Positions 42,868-54,295 of a DNA stretch of 64,000 bases are shown one piece after another. The translations under genes were made by a program, and so were the position numbers. Origin of the DNA: Pieris napi (taxonomy: Eukaryota > Arthropoda > Insecta > Lepidoptera > Pieridae); contig NC_062257.1 of NCBI RefSeq assembly GCF_905475465.1, positions 4,650,001 to 4,714,000 of the forward strand, given 5' to 3'. The notes under the pieces are model-generated. The model worked only from the letters and a program-made list of their open reading frames with translations. It did not search any database and was not told where the DNA came from. The stretch's first letter is position 1, and every line of letters begins with the position of its first letter.

Positions 42868-44480
42868 GGGGAAGATTGAACGGTATTTTGATGAGATGAC
42901 CAGAGTTGTGTTCGAACTTCATGTAGAACAATAAATATTAACCTATGCTAATTTATGGCTTTGATTAGTAACAAGCAAAAACTACACTTTTCTATAATAT
43001 CAATGAACTATTGTTAAATCTGTTCCAAAGCAGAGAAAATAAGTAAATAAAAAAATAAAGATAAATCGTGACGGGGATTCCATAGCTTTTATTGACATGA
43101 AAACTCACATCTTACTTAAGTGAAAAAATACCTATATTTAACAAAGATACAGCTAATTGTTTGTTTTTTTATATACCAATTATACCCCAACGGGGAAAGA
43201 TTGAAACAGACGTTCTCAAACTTTTGCCATCTCAGTTTTAAGCTATCCACGAATCCCATCATAAAATTTAAGAGATAAATCTTTTTGAATTGGATTGACG
43301 GCCGTTAAAACAGTGATATTTTCTTTGCCTGTGCCATGTTCGAGACGACAGTGTTCCCTTCTTTCGGAATAATATACGGGTCAGTATGTTTATTTCTGAA
43401 ATGTTCAAGCGATTCGAGGTTGTTTTCAGAGAAATTCCATGACGTTTTCAGAATTTAGTATACCAATCTGATCCTGGAACTTCGTCCTTAAATGGGGTAA
43501 TATAGCGTTCCACGAGAAAAATTACTTCTTTTCTAGATAGCCCAAAACCCCATTTTTCCAAAACTTAAAGGCCATTGGCTAATCTCAATATCACGACCAA
43601 AGACAGGAGGGCGATCTAATGTAATACTTTTAACGCAGGTATTTTTGTTCGGTTGAAAAGCGTAGCAATACGATTTTTAAAAATTTAGCTGCTCCAAATG
43701 TCAAAACCTTTCTTTTTACTTTTTCTACGCCTTCGGCCACATCGTCTTGGGTATAGGATGTTGCACGTGATTATATCCGGACGTAGTTACGAGGCATGGT
43801 TACTGAATAAAATAATTGCAATTATTAAATAATTAGGTATTATTACACGATATACATACAACCATAATTATTAAAATATTTATTAGGTATAGATACCTTT
43901 TTATTTAATTGCAGAACTAAAATTTTATTTTAAGTAAAAATTTAAATAGATAAGATAGTTTCAAATTTTAATTTATTTAATTTTTACTTTTCTCTGCATA
44001 TTCGGTAATTTATATTTATATCCTGTTACCAGTTAAAGATTGAGAATAACTGCATTTTTCTATGCCATTGGGAACGGAGTAAGATCGAAGCTGGTGTATA
44101 ATTTATCTTAGCCCGTATTTTTTTTTTTTGGGTAAATATGAAAGTTGAGATATTTCCTAAATGACTAAAGATAGCCGTATTTTGATGTGGTTTCGTAACT
44201 AAGAATAAAAAACTATACTATATATGAAACATAGGAATATTTAACTATAGTCGTACCTATCTTGTAATTAAAGTTACACTACACGGGTCACGGGGTAAGA
44301 TTAAATCACTTGAAGATTTTACGAGAAAATCACGACGCAGAAATTATTCAAATTTACGCACTCCACGCACTCTGGGCGGCTAACTTCGAATGTGGTTTGG
44401 AACGTTAGAAACTGGCGGTTTTAATCAAAATACCAGCACTCAAAAAAATACGTTAAATCTTGCCCCCACTTTAACCCTAT
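42861..44480 (-). mobile_element. Tigger/pogo-like element, copy 2
   Basis: Parallel to 11749-13364 with the same orientation and internal order, including remnants of the DWF...KRH...SLKKP coding segment. Independent small indels occur. The left terminus is shortened and abuts the RT fragment. The right end reads CTTTAACCCTATATG. Confidence 0.65.
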
Positions 44481-44924
44481 ATGTTCCTTGTACTTTTGCA
44501 CGCCTCGCAGTGCTCTACTCTCGACATTTCAAAAAACCCAGTCTTTCGAAACTTGAATGACTTTTTTCTCACTAATATAACACTTGCAGGATAATATGAG
44601 TGCACTAAAACCGAGTTAAACAATCTATCAAGCACATATGGTATTTTTTATGAACAATTATTTTGTTTAACATAGTAAATAATAACATTAAAATCAATCA
44701 TTCTTGGACGTCTGTCAGTCTGTGTTTATGGATCCATGTATATGGCAGAGAAATTGGTCAAAAAATTTATCGTACCAGAATACTTTTTTTCTTTTTATAT
44801 AAAGTTATACCCTGGGCTGATTCCTAGTTAATATTAGCGTTCTAAGTACTGTCGTTTAATTATAATTTGTAAAAAACTAAAATACGACTGTGTATTTGTA
44901 TATCTATATATATATATGTTACTG
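44481..44924. other. Unassigned AT-rich spacer
   Basis: No gene or known repeat recognised. Confidence 0.4.
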
Positions 44925-45540
44925 TAAAAGCTCGAACTGCAGTAAATCCTAAGATATTCCAGTAAAACCTAAGATCTACCAATTCCTAATGGTAAATGTC
45001 CCAAAAGGTTTGCGATTCGAACTCTTACCACCATTCCGTTGGTAAATCTTAGGATTTACATTAATGGCACGGTAAATGTTGAAAAAAAAAAATTAAGTTA
45101 GACTAGCTTATGTAAGCATTATGTTTGTATTTCGTTGTTAAATTCTAAATAGAGAACTACTGATTCAGCTAGATAGATATAATAGAGATTGAGATATTCA
45201 GAGATATACGTTATGTGTTTTTTCAAAATAATTTAAATAATTTGGTATTAGTTTGTACTTATTACTATCATATGATACCTTTATAATACTATGTACCTGT
45301 TTTGTCTAATAGTACATTAAAGTAAATAATTAAGAATTACTCATTGTTTTATTCCTAAAACCAATATCTACCAGCTGACAGTGGTAAAACCTGGCATATA
45401 CTGAATTCGAATGGTAAAAGCTCGAAAAAATCGTCGTGTTTTCAGAAATACTTACATTTACCAGCTCATGTCGGTAAATCCTAAGACTTACACTTAAATC
45501 TTAAGATTAACCGTAGTTCGAACTTTTACAGTAACATATA
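44925..45540 (+). mobile_element. MITE-like element with 21+ bp inverted ends
   Basis: Begins TGTTACTGTAAAAGCTCGAAC and ends with the complement (GTTCGAACTTTTACAGTAACA), flanked by TA. About 600 bp with no ORF. It contains at least eight short direct and inverted copies of a GGTAAATC(T/C)TAAG-like motif, giving strong secondary structure. Its partner lies inverted at 41036-41632. Confidence 0.75.
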
Positions 45541-46620
45541 CACTATTTACCATGTGTTAGGGTACATCTGTAGGGCTTTGGGATCCGTACGGTGGTTAGG
45601 TTAGGTTAGGTCTCACGCTCTCATATATTTAATTATCTAGTGGAGTAGATCTTCTCTTGAAGACCCCTAAGTCCTTTCGGTTTAGAAATGCCTGGAATTA
45701 GCAGATGGTTCCATAAAAGGTAAACCACGCGGCAAGAAGTGTCTTAAAAAGAGTTGTTTTTGTGGTGGAAGATGAAACTTTGCATTCAGCTGTAATGATA
45801 TTTAGATGATATGCGATAGAAGATGCAAAGACTGACAACATCCAACGGATTTAGCCCATAGTTTCCCCAACCTTTGATGAATTACTGCCCCTTTACAAAT
45901 AATAATACATAATTTTAACGCTCCCCTTTTTACAATAGTTAATTATATCAATCCTCTCTGTGTTCGTGGTATAATAACCTGATTATTTAAAAATATTATA
46001 TATATAGGGGATCGGATAGAAAAGCCGTAGATTTGTTCAAGGGTTTATTTTCAACTATCTACGAGGAATTTGGTTACACTAAAAAAAGCCCGAAATTACG
46101 CACAGAAATTCACTGATTACACAAACACAAAATACTGCACATTGCTCCGTCCTTATCGTACGGCGCTCTAGAGTACTCGGTCTAGCTTCGAGAAGGTTCC
46201 GATCTTCCCTTTCTCTCGCGTATCATACCTAGGCTAACATAACTAGGCCTGAAAACGGGTTCCCTGAAAAGTGTACCACTCGACTACACTGGTTCTGAAA
46301 CTGACTGAAAAAATGTTTCAGCCTTCTGAAAACTAGGCTAACATTCTGTACATTACTATTTTCTAATATGTGATTTACCCTCTCCTGAAACGTACTCAAT
46401 AAACGAAACGTACTCAAAAAATAATTCTGGAGCCCACGAACATAGGCTATCACGTGAATGTTACTGTGTTACTGAAAAGGACAAAACCATTTGGACTAGT
46501 GTTAGTGCACTTTAGTCTTAAGTGCTAAACAGTGAGTGAAAATATAGAACACTAGAACAGAGTGTCTTCCCATTAATAGAATGTAAGTATTGGACACTTT
46601 CTTATGTTAAAAATCCTTAT
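45541..46620. other. Spacer upstream of G pseudogene
   Basis: No gene supported. At 45650-45775 lies the interspersed repeat also found at 36235-36400. The segment 46010-46490 is less AT-rich (TCTAGCTTCGAGAAGGTTCC) with repeated CTGAAA and CTAGGCTAACAT words. It could be part of an LTR or other element that I cannot name. Confidence 0.4.
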
Positions 46621-46905
46621 TAATAAACGTTAATATAATTAATAAAGTTAGACGTAAATTACTAATTAGTCTTAAGTTAAGGCTAGATGGAAATGTTCCA
46701 TGATGTCTTTTTTTAAGACACATGTATAAAAAAATTAAATAATATATTAGCTTAGGTACAGCTATTTTGGCCAAAACTTTTGTAAGCCTGAAGGATAGTA
46801 ATAATATAAACGTTGTACTCGCATTTGAAATGAAAAATTATTTATTTGTTGGTGCATTTATTGATACTAAGAAATGATTCTAAAACATCAACTGTCGGGA
46901 CTTAA

Positions 46906-47058
46906 TTAGGACTTATTAGCCTCCATGTTGTCCTTAATCCACTTGGAGTACTTGGTGGTTCTCGTGAAGACATCAGGATGTCCACGACCACACGGAATGT
47001 TCCATGAGAAGACACCAGCAGATTTGTTGTTGCACGCCAAGGATCCACCAGAATCACC
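46906..47058 (-). pseudogene. Locus G exon 5, separated by inversion
   Basis: An open 153 bp terminal exon: GDSGG, AGVFSWNIPCGRG, PDVFTRT, EANKS. Immediately beyond its first base the sequence switches to the plus-strand end of an exon 3, so the acceptor site has been lost. Closest to E exon 5. Confidence 0.85.
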
Positions 47059-47060
47059 CA

Positions 47061-47091
47061 GTGTAAATTATCTGGATGGGGATTCACCGAC
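47061..47091 (+). pseudogene. Locus G exon 3, last 31 bases
   Basis: The plus strand reads GTGTAAATTATCTGGATGGG and ends CACCGAC before donor GTAAGT, i.e. CKLSGWGFTD, the end of exon 3 as in H. The rest of exon 3 is gone. Confidence 0.8.
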
Positions 47092-47503
47092 GTAAGTATA
47101 ATCTTAAAACATGATTTCTCTCTATACATGTCTCAGTTAATTTGCGATAAAATCAGAATAAGTTTCATCAGCGGACGTCGAGTTCACCCGCATCGCCACT
47201 ATGTGAAAATCCATTGTATTTTTACTTACAATTTGTTGTTTGTCGTAAAAATGAATAATGTAACCGAACTGCTAAATATATAACTGGATAAATAAACCTT
47301 TTATCATGGTAACGGCATAAACTTCGGGTCATATTGAACAAACAACCCACTGAAATATTTCCGAACTAATTCAACCAAACCTACCAATTCTTAAAAGGCA
47401 ACGCACTTGTGAGTGGATTGACTCTCCTGCCTGTTTCCCATCTGTTTTATAAAAAAATAGGAGTTTTGATAAGTTCAAATAGTAATAAATCATTTTTTTC
47501 TAG

Positions 47504-47665
47504 AAAAAACGAAGAAAAAGTCCCGTCAAATTGCAATGGTTGGACATAAAAATTATATCCGAGAAAGACTGTAAAACTGATTTTATTAAAAATTTTGCAA
47601 AGAGTTACCCTGTTACTGAAAACCACATCTGTGCTTTTAACAAGGACGGCCAAGGTACTTGCCAA
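47504..47665 (+). pseudogene. Locus G exon 4, inverted
   Basis: 162 bp, plus strand, acceptor TTTTTTTCTAG and donor GTAAGT. Encodes KKRRKSPVK, LQWLDIKIISEKDCKTDF and GQGTCQ (Gly189). Intron 4 continues on the plus strand to about 48415 and then stops without an exon 5, because exon 5 remained on the minus strand at 46906-47058. Confidence 0.85.
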
Positions 47666-48415
47666 GTAAGTAATTATTGTTATCAGGTCTCGCCAAGTCG
47701 TGCAAACAAGTCCTACTATCTAACTAAATAAATACTGAATAAATAAACCCGATTAATCTATTTACAGTCTAAATCTGTTATAACGACATCGAAGGGACCA
47801 CTCATATTTGGTCGTAAAAACCGATAGTCGTAACAGCCGATGACGTTTTATTAAGTACTTAACACAATAGAAAAACCCTTTGATTTTGGTCAATATAACC
47901 GGACTGTATTTAAAACATACAAGATTTTCAGGTGATATGGTTACTATAATATATTGTTAGATTAGCTAATTACGTAATTACTTAAGACAGAAGGTCAACT
48001 AGGGACTGAATAAATAACCGACTTGGTATTACAATTATTACATGGATCTCACAACCTTTTATGGTAGAACTGCGTTGCAAAATTTTTTTACAAGTTTTTC
48101 ATGGCATTTATATTAGTATTACTCCATTCTTAGACATGTATAAATAACTAAAAATTTTTCGTGTCCCAACATAATTACCTGTTTCGTCTACAAATACGCT
48201 CGGATTTTTTTCTTTGAAATATCTTGGTTCGATTCCTTACCCTAAAATGGACTCTTTGTCTATATGCGCATTTAAGCCTCGGCTCCGGTTGATCACATAC
48301 TTGCCTATTAGAAGTGATCACGGAACAGATACAGAAATGAGGCCCAGACCGAAAAGGTTATATATATATTTTTCTCTCGGCTCGGCTTTCTTCTTTGCCG
48401 ATGAGTAGGGATGTC

Positions 48416-50500
48416 TGAAATAAAATAACCAAAACTAAATAAAAACTTAAATCTCATTAGGAGCAAGATTTTGAACTTTGTTTAAGTTAGGGTAAGTTGG
48501 AAGATTGTTGTAGAACACATCAATGTCAGTAATCAAGTTGTAAGAGCGATATATTCACTGGACCATTCAAAGTAGCAGCAACAGGTAAGCGAGCCGTAGC
48601 TACGTATAGAAGACTTAGTTTGAGTAACTAAAGGAAAATTTTATAAGATAAGTGTGAATATTAAAGTTAAAAAATTGTTTTTTTGGGATCTCGCTGTTGG
48701 CCTTAATGGCGTTTACAACTCAGCTCGGGCTGTTTGGGCGAGCGTAGCTTGGCCGGAATGGGCGTTTTCCCCCGACTTGCGCAAGGGCGTCTCCTGCGAG
48801 CCGCCCGTCAGACCTGGGCTTGTGCCGTGAAAGGGTGGTTAATCGCCTGAAGGGCAGGACGGAAGCTCAACGACCACGCCTTCCCCGGTGAAAGCGGCTT
48901 TTTACCCTTATCTGATTTTGACTTAACATTACCGCGCGGGCGGCTTTCAATTTGTCATTAGCTATCGTGTCTATTGAGTGGCATTAATAGTTTAAAACTT
49001 GAGTTTATAACTAACATAAAATTAGGGGCAGTGGGGTTGCGATGCTGGATTAACAAAAAACTTACTAAACTGTTTAGAACAACATACCGGTTATATTGAC
49101 CAAAATCAAAGGCCCCTTTTGTTCTATTGTATTAGGTACTTAATAACAACGTCATCGGTTTTACGACCAAATATGAGTAGTCCCTTCGATGTCGTTATAA
49201 CAGATTTTGAGTGTATCTAGAAAATAGGACGAAATTCAAAATTAATTTAACTGATACAAATTTAGAATATGTAATTAGTAACAAATACTTATTACATATT
49301 CTAAATTTGAAGCTTCTATGTCAGCTGGAAGTTCCTTAGAATTTTGATGATCGGTCAGTTAGTCTGGGAGTGACCAAATTAAGTTATTTGACTAGTTATA
49401 ATTCTTAAGCAGTTGGTTCAAATTGAATTATATTTGAAATAAACTGTGTATAGCAATCAAGGTTTATTTACCAGAAACATTCAAATCTCCTTATTACAGT
49501 TTTTAAAACATCGACTTAATGTACCAACTAATTTTTAAAAAAAAATTAATAAAATTATTTGCCTGATACATTAAAATATTAATTTGATAACGTAACAATA
49601 TATTTTTATAATTGTTATTTATATAAAGGATGATGTGACCTTTTAAGACAAATTTGCACGTCATGTGTGGCAGAATATGCGGACTTTAGATTGTACCACC
49701 ATAACATTTTTGTACCATATTCTTGCAATTAATGTCGCCAGTGTTAAAATGTTTGGACCCTGTAACAGTTTACATTTAAGGCTGACATTTCCTCCCTGGA
49801 TTACGATACTAATTCGTTCAGCGAAGGAGGCACCAGCTTTGGGGTCTTCGGTACTCCAAAGCTGGTGATAGTAATCTACCAGTCGTCAACTTAAATTTTT
49901 AATTAGTGCGTTTGAACCCCACGGCCCAAGAGTAGAGAATCCAAAGAGAATAAAATCAAAGTTGGAAGAAATGCCCTTTTATTTTTTCCATTTATTATTT
50001 TCCGCCTGCTCTGCGGCCGTGCCACTTACGTGTCCACACAAGTAGCATCTCAATCCAGTCCCATCCTTCAAGGGATCAAAGACATTTCATCCGGTCAGAT
50101 TCCTTTATTACAGACTGTATGCCATCTATCCCTACTATCCCTTAATGTACCCAAAATTATTTGTCTTAGGGATGGTGGGGTACAATAAATTAGAAATAAG
50201 ACGGGACTTCTAATGTATGATGTACCATGTCTCCGACTCTATCGACATATTTAAATGTTCGGAGAGTTCACAGTAGCGATGTTGTGTATTTTATGTACTT
50301 AATATTATATACTATCCGACATTATCGTATTTGTACTGTATAATGTATGTATTTCTGTGAATAAACAAATTAATAAAATTTACAGATTATTGTTAAAGAA
50401 AGAAAAGTAGTGCTTCTTTTTTAAATTAACTTTTTAACCAAGGTTATATTTGACGCACACGTTCTTATAATTAATATTATTCCCATTACACTATCAATAA
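48416..50500. repeat. Duplicated intergenic unit flank
   Basis: No gene. It contains a half of the GC-richer repeat (48690-48900), a segment shared with the palindrome arms (48900-49530), the CACCAGCTTTGG hairpin region (49829-49867), and 49880-50500 matching 13430-14170 in reverse complement. Confidence 0.6.
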
Positions 50501-50793
50501 TATAATTTGGGCTCCTTCTAACTAATTTAGTATTTTTTTGGTATCTATTCATATTCTAGTATTTTTTGGTACATTTCTAAATTTTCAATATTTTTAAACA
50601 CATTATGGGCTGGGCGGGCAACACTCATTTCGATTCGTTCGTATTTCGTTCACATGATTTTGTCTTTGTCTGATGTTTACCGCAACTGTATCATTTTGTC
50701 TCTTTCGAACGGTTAATGCTTAACGTCGCGGGGAATTTACAGAAACTTAAAAATTGATTCCTAGCAATAAGTATAAAAGGGAGCACGGATTTT

Positions 50794-51051
50794 TTGTTCT
50801 TTATTTATGTCTCTCTATGTTATCGTGCGTGCGTAGTGAAGACAATAAAGCGCAAATACTATCAGAAATATAGATCTGAGTGGAAACAAAATCCTGAATT
50901 TTCGTCTTGGTTGACAAAAGAGAAAAATAGTGAGAACGCCAGAAAAATAGAGTGTAAAACTTGTGAAGCATCATTTTTAAGCAGAATCGGAACAATTAAA
51001 AGACATGCGGATTCTGCAAAACATCAGCAGAAACTAATTATGAATTATTAG
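50794..51051 (+). pseudogene. BED/C2H2-type zinc finger fragment, probably transposon-derived
   Basis: The frame contains KYRSEWKQNPEFSSWLTKEK and IECKTCEASF, then TIKRHADSAKH. The C-x2-C...H-x5-H pattern after a W-rich lead resembles BED-like fingers of hAT transposases and domesticated relatives. The first ATG-like start is unclear (the open frame begins at a TTG). A TATAAAA lies at 50772 just upstream. The frame ends at a stop after LIMNY, and no transposase core follows. It is probably exon debris of a DNA transposon. Confidence 0.45.
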
Positions 51052-51479
51052 CAATCCAAGCTAAGAAAGCTATGTCCCCATTAACATATGCACATGGATG
51101 GATCTTGGACAGTGTACATGTACGATTTTCAAGCGATTTCAAGCTGAATTTTAAAATTTTCATAAATGAGGTAAAGTAGAAGTAGATACCGAACTGATTC
51201 TGTGGGATGGAAAGATAGTTTTGCAGGGTTCAAACATATGTTATATTTTTATCAAGAATATTAATTTTCAACTGAATGAAACACTAGTTTCCCAAGATAA
51301 GAAATAGGTAGTTATTTAACTTATTTTTACGATAGGAAAATTAATTAAATCCTGTTTATTTTCAGAACGATTATAAATTATTTCAAAGGAAAGAACCCAT
51401 ATCTGAAGAAGTAAGAAAAGCAGAGCTTATATTTTATGCAGCGTTGGCAGAACAGATAATACATAATGTATTCTTAGTA

Positions 51480-51640
51480 TATTTTTTGTATTTTTTGTGT
51501 TTGTATAGGTGAAACTGTGCTTTGTGTATGTTTAAATGTGTATTCTATTTTTGGCTTTTGTGTACAGTGTAATTGTTTGAATATTGTTTAATTAGTAGCT
51601 GTAGGAATACCGTTGAGCAAATAAATTAATATATAAATGT
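51480..51640 (+). mobile_element. LINE 3'-end remnant
   Basis: Resembles the 3' end of the LINE in A and D (GTGTACAGTGTAATTGTTTG, TAGCTGTAGGAATACCG) and ends in AATAAATTAATATATAAAT. A short, diverged, 5'-truncated relative. Confidence 0.5.
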
Positions 51641-51654
51641 AAAATTCAATGGAT

Positions 51655-52250
51655 TGTAAAGAACGGAAGATGAAGCTATAACAACTATAAAATGGGATGT
51701 CATAGGTGTTTGTGAAGTAAAAAGAATAAAAGAAGAGATAAGAGAATGCGAGAGATACATTTTTTATTCTTATGGAAAACAAAAAGGGATATTTGGAATG
51801 ATATTTCTAGTAAAAAAATAATTATCTTCCAAGGAATATCAGATAGAATCGCCGTAGTCAATATTCAATTAAAAGAATTTAAACAACCATGGTCCATTAT
51901 TCAAGTACAGGCACCCACAGAACAAGATGAAAAATTAACGAAAGACATTTTTTAAAGACATGACAGAATTAATGCAAAAGAACATAATTATCATGGGACA
52001 CTTTAACGCTAAGATCATAGAATGGTGGTCAAATTAAAGATGGGAGGACGATCTACCAAAAGGATGGAGAAGGTCTGCCAAGGATAGAGAGACGTGGTAT
52101 CAATTCGAAAGACAACCTGAATGTTAGCAACCACTTTGTTGCTAAGAAATTATTATTTTCGCTATGTAAGATACTACTGTTAAATAAGAGTAGCATGTAA
52201 GTTTAAAAGATCAGTGAATAAAGGGCTTTTATTATTATTATTATTCATTA
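51655..52250 (+). mobile_element. RTE-type LINE fragment
   Basis: Translated pieces match the AP endonuclease of RTE elements in style: WDVIGVCEVKRIKEE, ISDRIAVVNIQLKEF, WSIIQVQAPTEQDEK, IIIMGHFNAKI. A jump to a C-terminal RTE-like piece follows (RWEDDLPKGWRRSAKDRETW). It ends in a (TTA)n tail near 52226-52247. Most of the RT is missing and stops are present. Confidence 0.6.
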
Positions 52251-52299
52251 TTTTATTATATTAACCTTTGAAATGAAAAATTATTTATTTGATGGTGCA

Positions 52300-52305
52300 T
52301 TTATT
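52300..52305 (-). promoter_or_regulatory. Polyadenylation signal of gene H
   Basis: AATAAA on the minus strand, about 45 bases past the H stop codon. Confidence 0.65.
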
Positions 52306-52348
52306 GATAATAAGAAATTATTCTAAAACCTGAATTGTCGTGACTTGA

Positions 52349-52501
52349 TTAGGGCTTGTTAGCCTCCATTTTGTCCTTAATCCACTTGGAGTAATTGAAG
52401 GTTTTCGTGTAGACATCAGGTCTATTAAGAGCACACGGAATGTTCCATGAGACGATACCAGTAGATTCGTTGTTGCACGCCAAGGATCCACCAGAATCAC
52501 C
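52349..52501 (-). CDS. Gene H exon 5, catalytic-Ser exon of S1A protease
   Basis: Last exon of the only apparently functional protease. GDSGG (Ser at residue 217 of 264), ACNNESTGIVSWNIPC, PDVYTKT (Asp at chymotrypsin position 226, residue 243), EANKP stop. The acceptor is canonical. With Gly at 189 (exon 4) and Asp at 226, the S1 pocket matches the crab brachyurin (collagenase I) arrangement and not the Ser189 or Asp189 of classical chymotrypsin or trypsin. A broadened P1 preference is therefore plausible (inference from known family structures). Confidence 0.9.
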   Translation of the reverse strand, partial: GDSGGSLACNNESTGIVSWNIPCALNRPDVYTKTFNYSKWIKDKMEANKP

Positions 52502-53104
52502 CTGAAACGTGTTCAGTTCTTTGTTTAAGAGAGAGTGAAACGTGGAAATTCCAAACATTACAACGAACAAACTTAAATGGTCTGATTTCCAGATTGTCCT
52601 TGAAATATTATCCCTGAGTTATATAAAAAAAATATGTTTATTATGAATTATAAGACACAGGTATCACTTATTCCACGTCATTAAATTTGTATCGGTAGAC
52701 ATCCCTCATTCGCAAAGAAGACAGAGGGTGTAGCCGAGAGAAAAAGCCGGCGTAATATACATATATATAGGTATATGGCCCTACAACTTTTTCGGTCTGG
52801 ACCTCAGATTTCAGTCGGTGATCAACCGGAGCCTAAAATGATTTCAAGCACAGAACGAGCGAGTCTTAAATGCACGCAAAGACAGAAAGTCCATTGTAGG
52901 GTAGTAGTATGACTGACTAGCAGATTGACTTGGTATATTTATGCAGTGAATTTAGAATTTGGGACCGAAAATACAAATTATTTCAAATATACAATGTCTG
53001 CTCGGTTACGTTTCTATTTTCACCCACAACGTAGCTATAGAGTCGAATAGGATTTTAGTCTTGCTTGCACGACTTGGCGGGATCTGATAACAATAATTAC
53101 TTAC

Positions 53105-53266
53105 TTGGCAAGTACCTTCGCCGTTCTTGTTAAGGGTACATATGTGGTTTTGAGTAATAGGGAAACTCTTTTCAAAGCGTTTCATATAATCAGTGTTACA
53201 GTCTTTCTCGGATATAATTTTTACGTCCAACCATTGCAATTTGTCGGGAGTGTATATTCCATTTTC
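53105..53266 (-). CDS. Gene H exon 4
   Basis: 162 bp, phase 0. ENGIYTPDK, LQWLDVKIISEKDCNTDYMK, ITQNHICTLNKNGEGTCQ. The GEGTCQ stretch supplies Gly189, Thr190, Cys191 and Gln192. Splice sites are canonical. Confidence 0.9.
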
Positions 53267-53324
53267 CTGGAAAAATTGGATTTATTAGAATTTGAACTTT
53301 AATAAATCTTATTTTTTCTATATA

Positions 53325-53465
53325 ATAGGTGGGAAACGGGCAGGAGGGTCACCTGATGGTAAGTGATATCGCTACCCATGGACACTCACGGATGCGTTGC
53401 CAACCTTTTAAGAAATCAAAATAGCTAAATCCTTGACCCGAAGTTTGTGCCGTTACCAAGATAAA
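53325..53465. repeat. Interspersed repeat in intron 3 of H
   Basis: The GGTGGGAAACGGGCAGGAGG repeat found in intron 3 of the other copies, shortened here. Confidence 0.65.
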
Positions 53466-53552
53466 AGGTTTATTTATCCAGTTATATAAGCCGCTTGGTT
53501 ACATTTTTTTCGTCATGTATAGAGAGAAATTATGTTTTAAGATTATACTTAC

Positions 53553-53799
53553 GTCGGTGAATCCCCATCCAGATAATTTACACAAGTCTCCTGGTTTGGG
53601 GTCTTTAGTGGCTATTGCGATAGCTTTAACTTTGTCTGTAAATTTAATCTTCTCTGTGGTTCTCAACAGAGCAATATCATTAACATTCGGTCTATCGGTA
53701 TATTTTTCATGATTTATAATTTTGTCAACTTTGTATCTGATACCTCCAGAACTTTTGCTGTTTGTTCCTGCCAAAACGCTTAAATCTTTTGCCGATACG
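53553..53799 (-). CDS. Gene H exon 3, catalytic-Asp exon
   Basis: 247 bp, phase 2 to 0. LSVLAGTNSKSSGGIRYKVD, NVNDIALLRTT (catalytic Asp at residue 119), then CKLSGWGFTD before donor GTAAGT. Complete and in frame. Confidence 0.9.
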
Positions 53800-53903
53800 C
53801 TGAAAAATATTTTTACGTCAATAGAAATAATTTAATTCGAAGGATAGTGAATATTTATTCGAGAATTTATTTAAAAGTACTCATAATCTAATCCTACGCT
53901 TAC

Positions 53904-54084
53904 TCTTGGAGGCAATGTGCTGCAGTGAGGATCCATCTGTCAGCAATGATGGCGCCACCACAGAATGCGAAGTTATTATGATCTGAACGCTGTAGAGATA
54001 CTTGGTATGGCACAGCCCCATCTGGTGCGTCTGTCCCACCCACGACGCGGCCTTCGGGGTCCTCAAGTTCTGATATTTTTGCGG
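53904..54084 (-). CDS. Gene H exon 2, activation site and catalytic His
   Basis: 181 bp, phase 1 to 2. The propeptide AKISELEDPEGR is followed by VVGGTDAPDGAVPYQVSL (activation cut after Arg30), then CGGAIIADRWILTAAHC with the catalytic His at residue 74. Acceptor TATAG and donor GTAAGC are intact. Confidence 0.9.
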
Positions 54085-54295
54085 CTATAAAATGAAATAG
54101 TGAAATATATATTTTATACAATTTCATTTTTCTCCTCGAAAGTAATTTGTTTAACGTTAACATGAAAATATTATTTTATAAGCATATATAGGCGTCTTGT
54201 TTTGGGACAAGACATTAGCATGATGTGACCGACCGACGTGGTATGATCATGATGATGTAATGATAAGCAAAAACTGTCACTGTAAATACACAGCA

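Noticed and set aside
45596..45610. Three TTAGG units, the insect telomere repeat, as a possible interstitial telomere
   Set aside because: Only three units in a TTAGGTTAGG-prone genome background, with no subtelomeric context; chance is sufficient.
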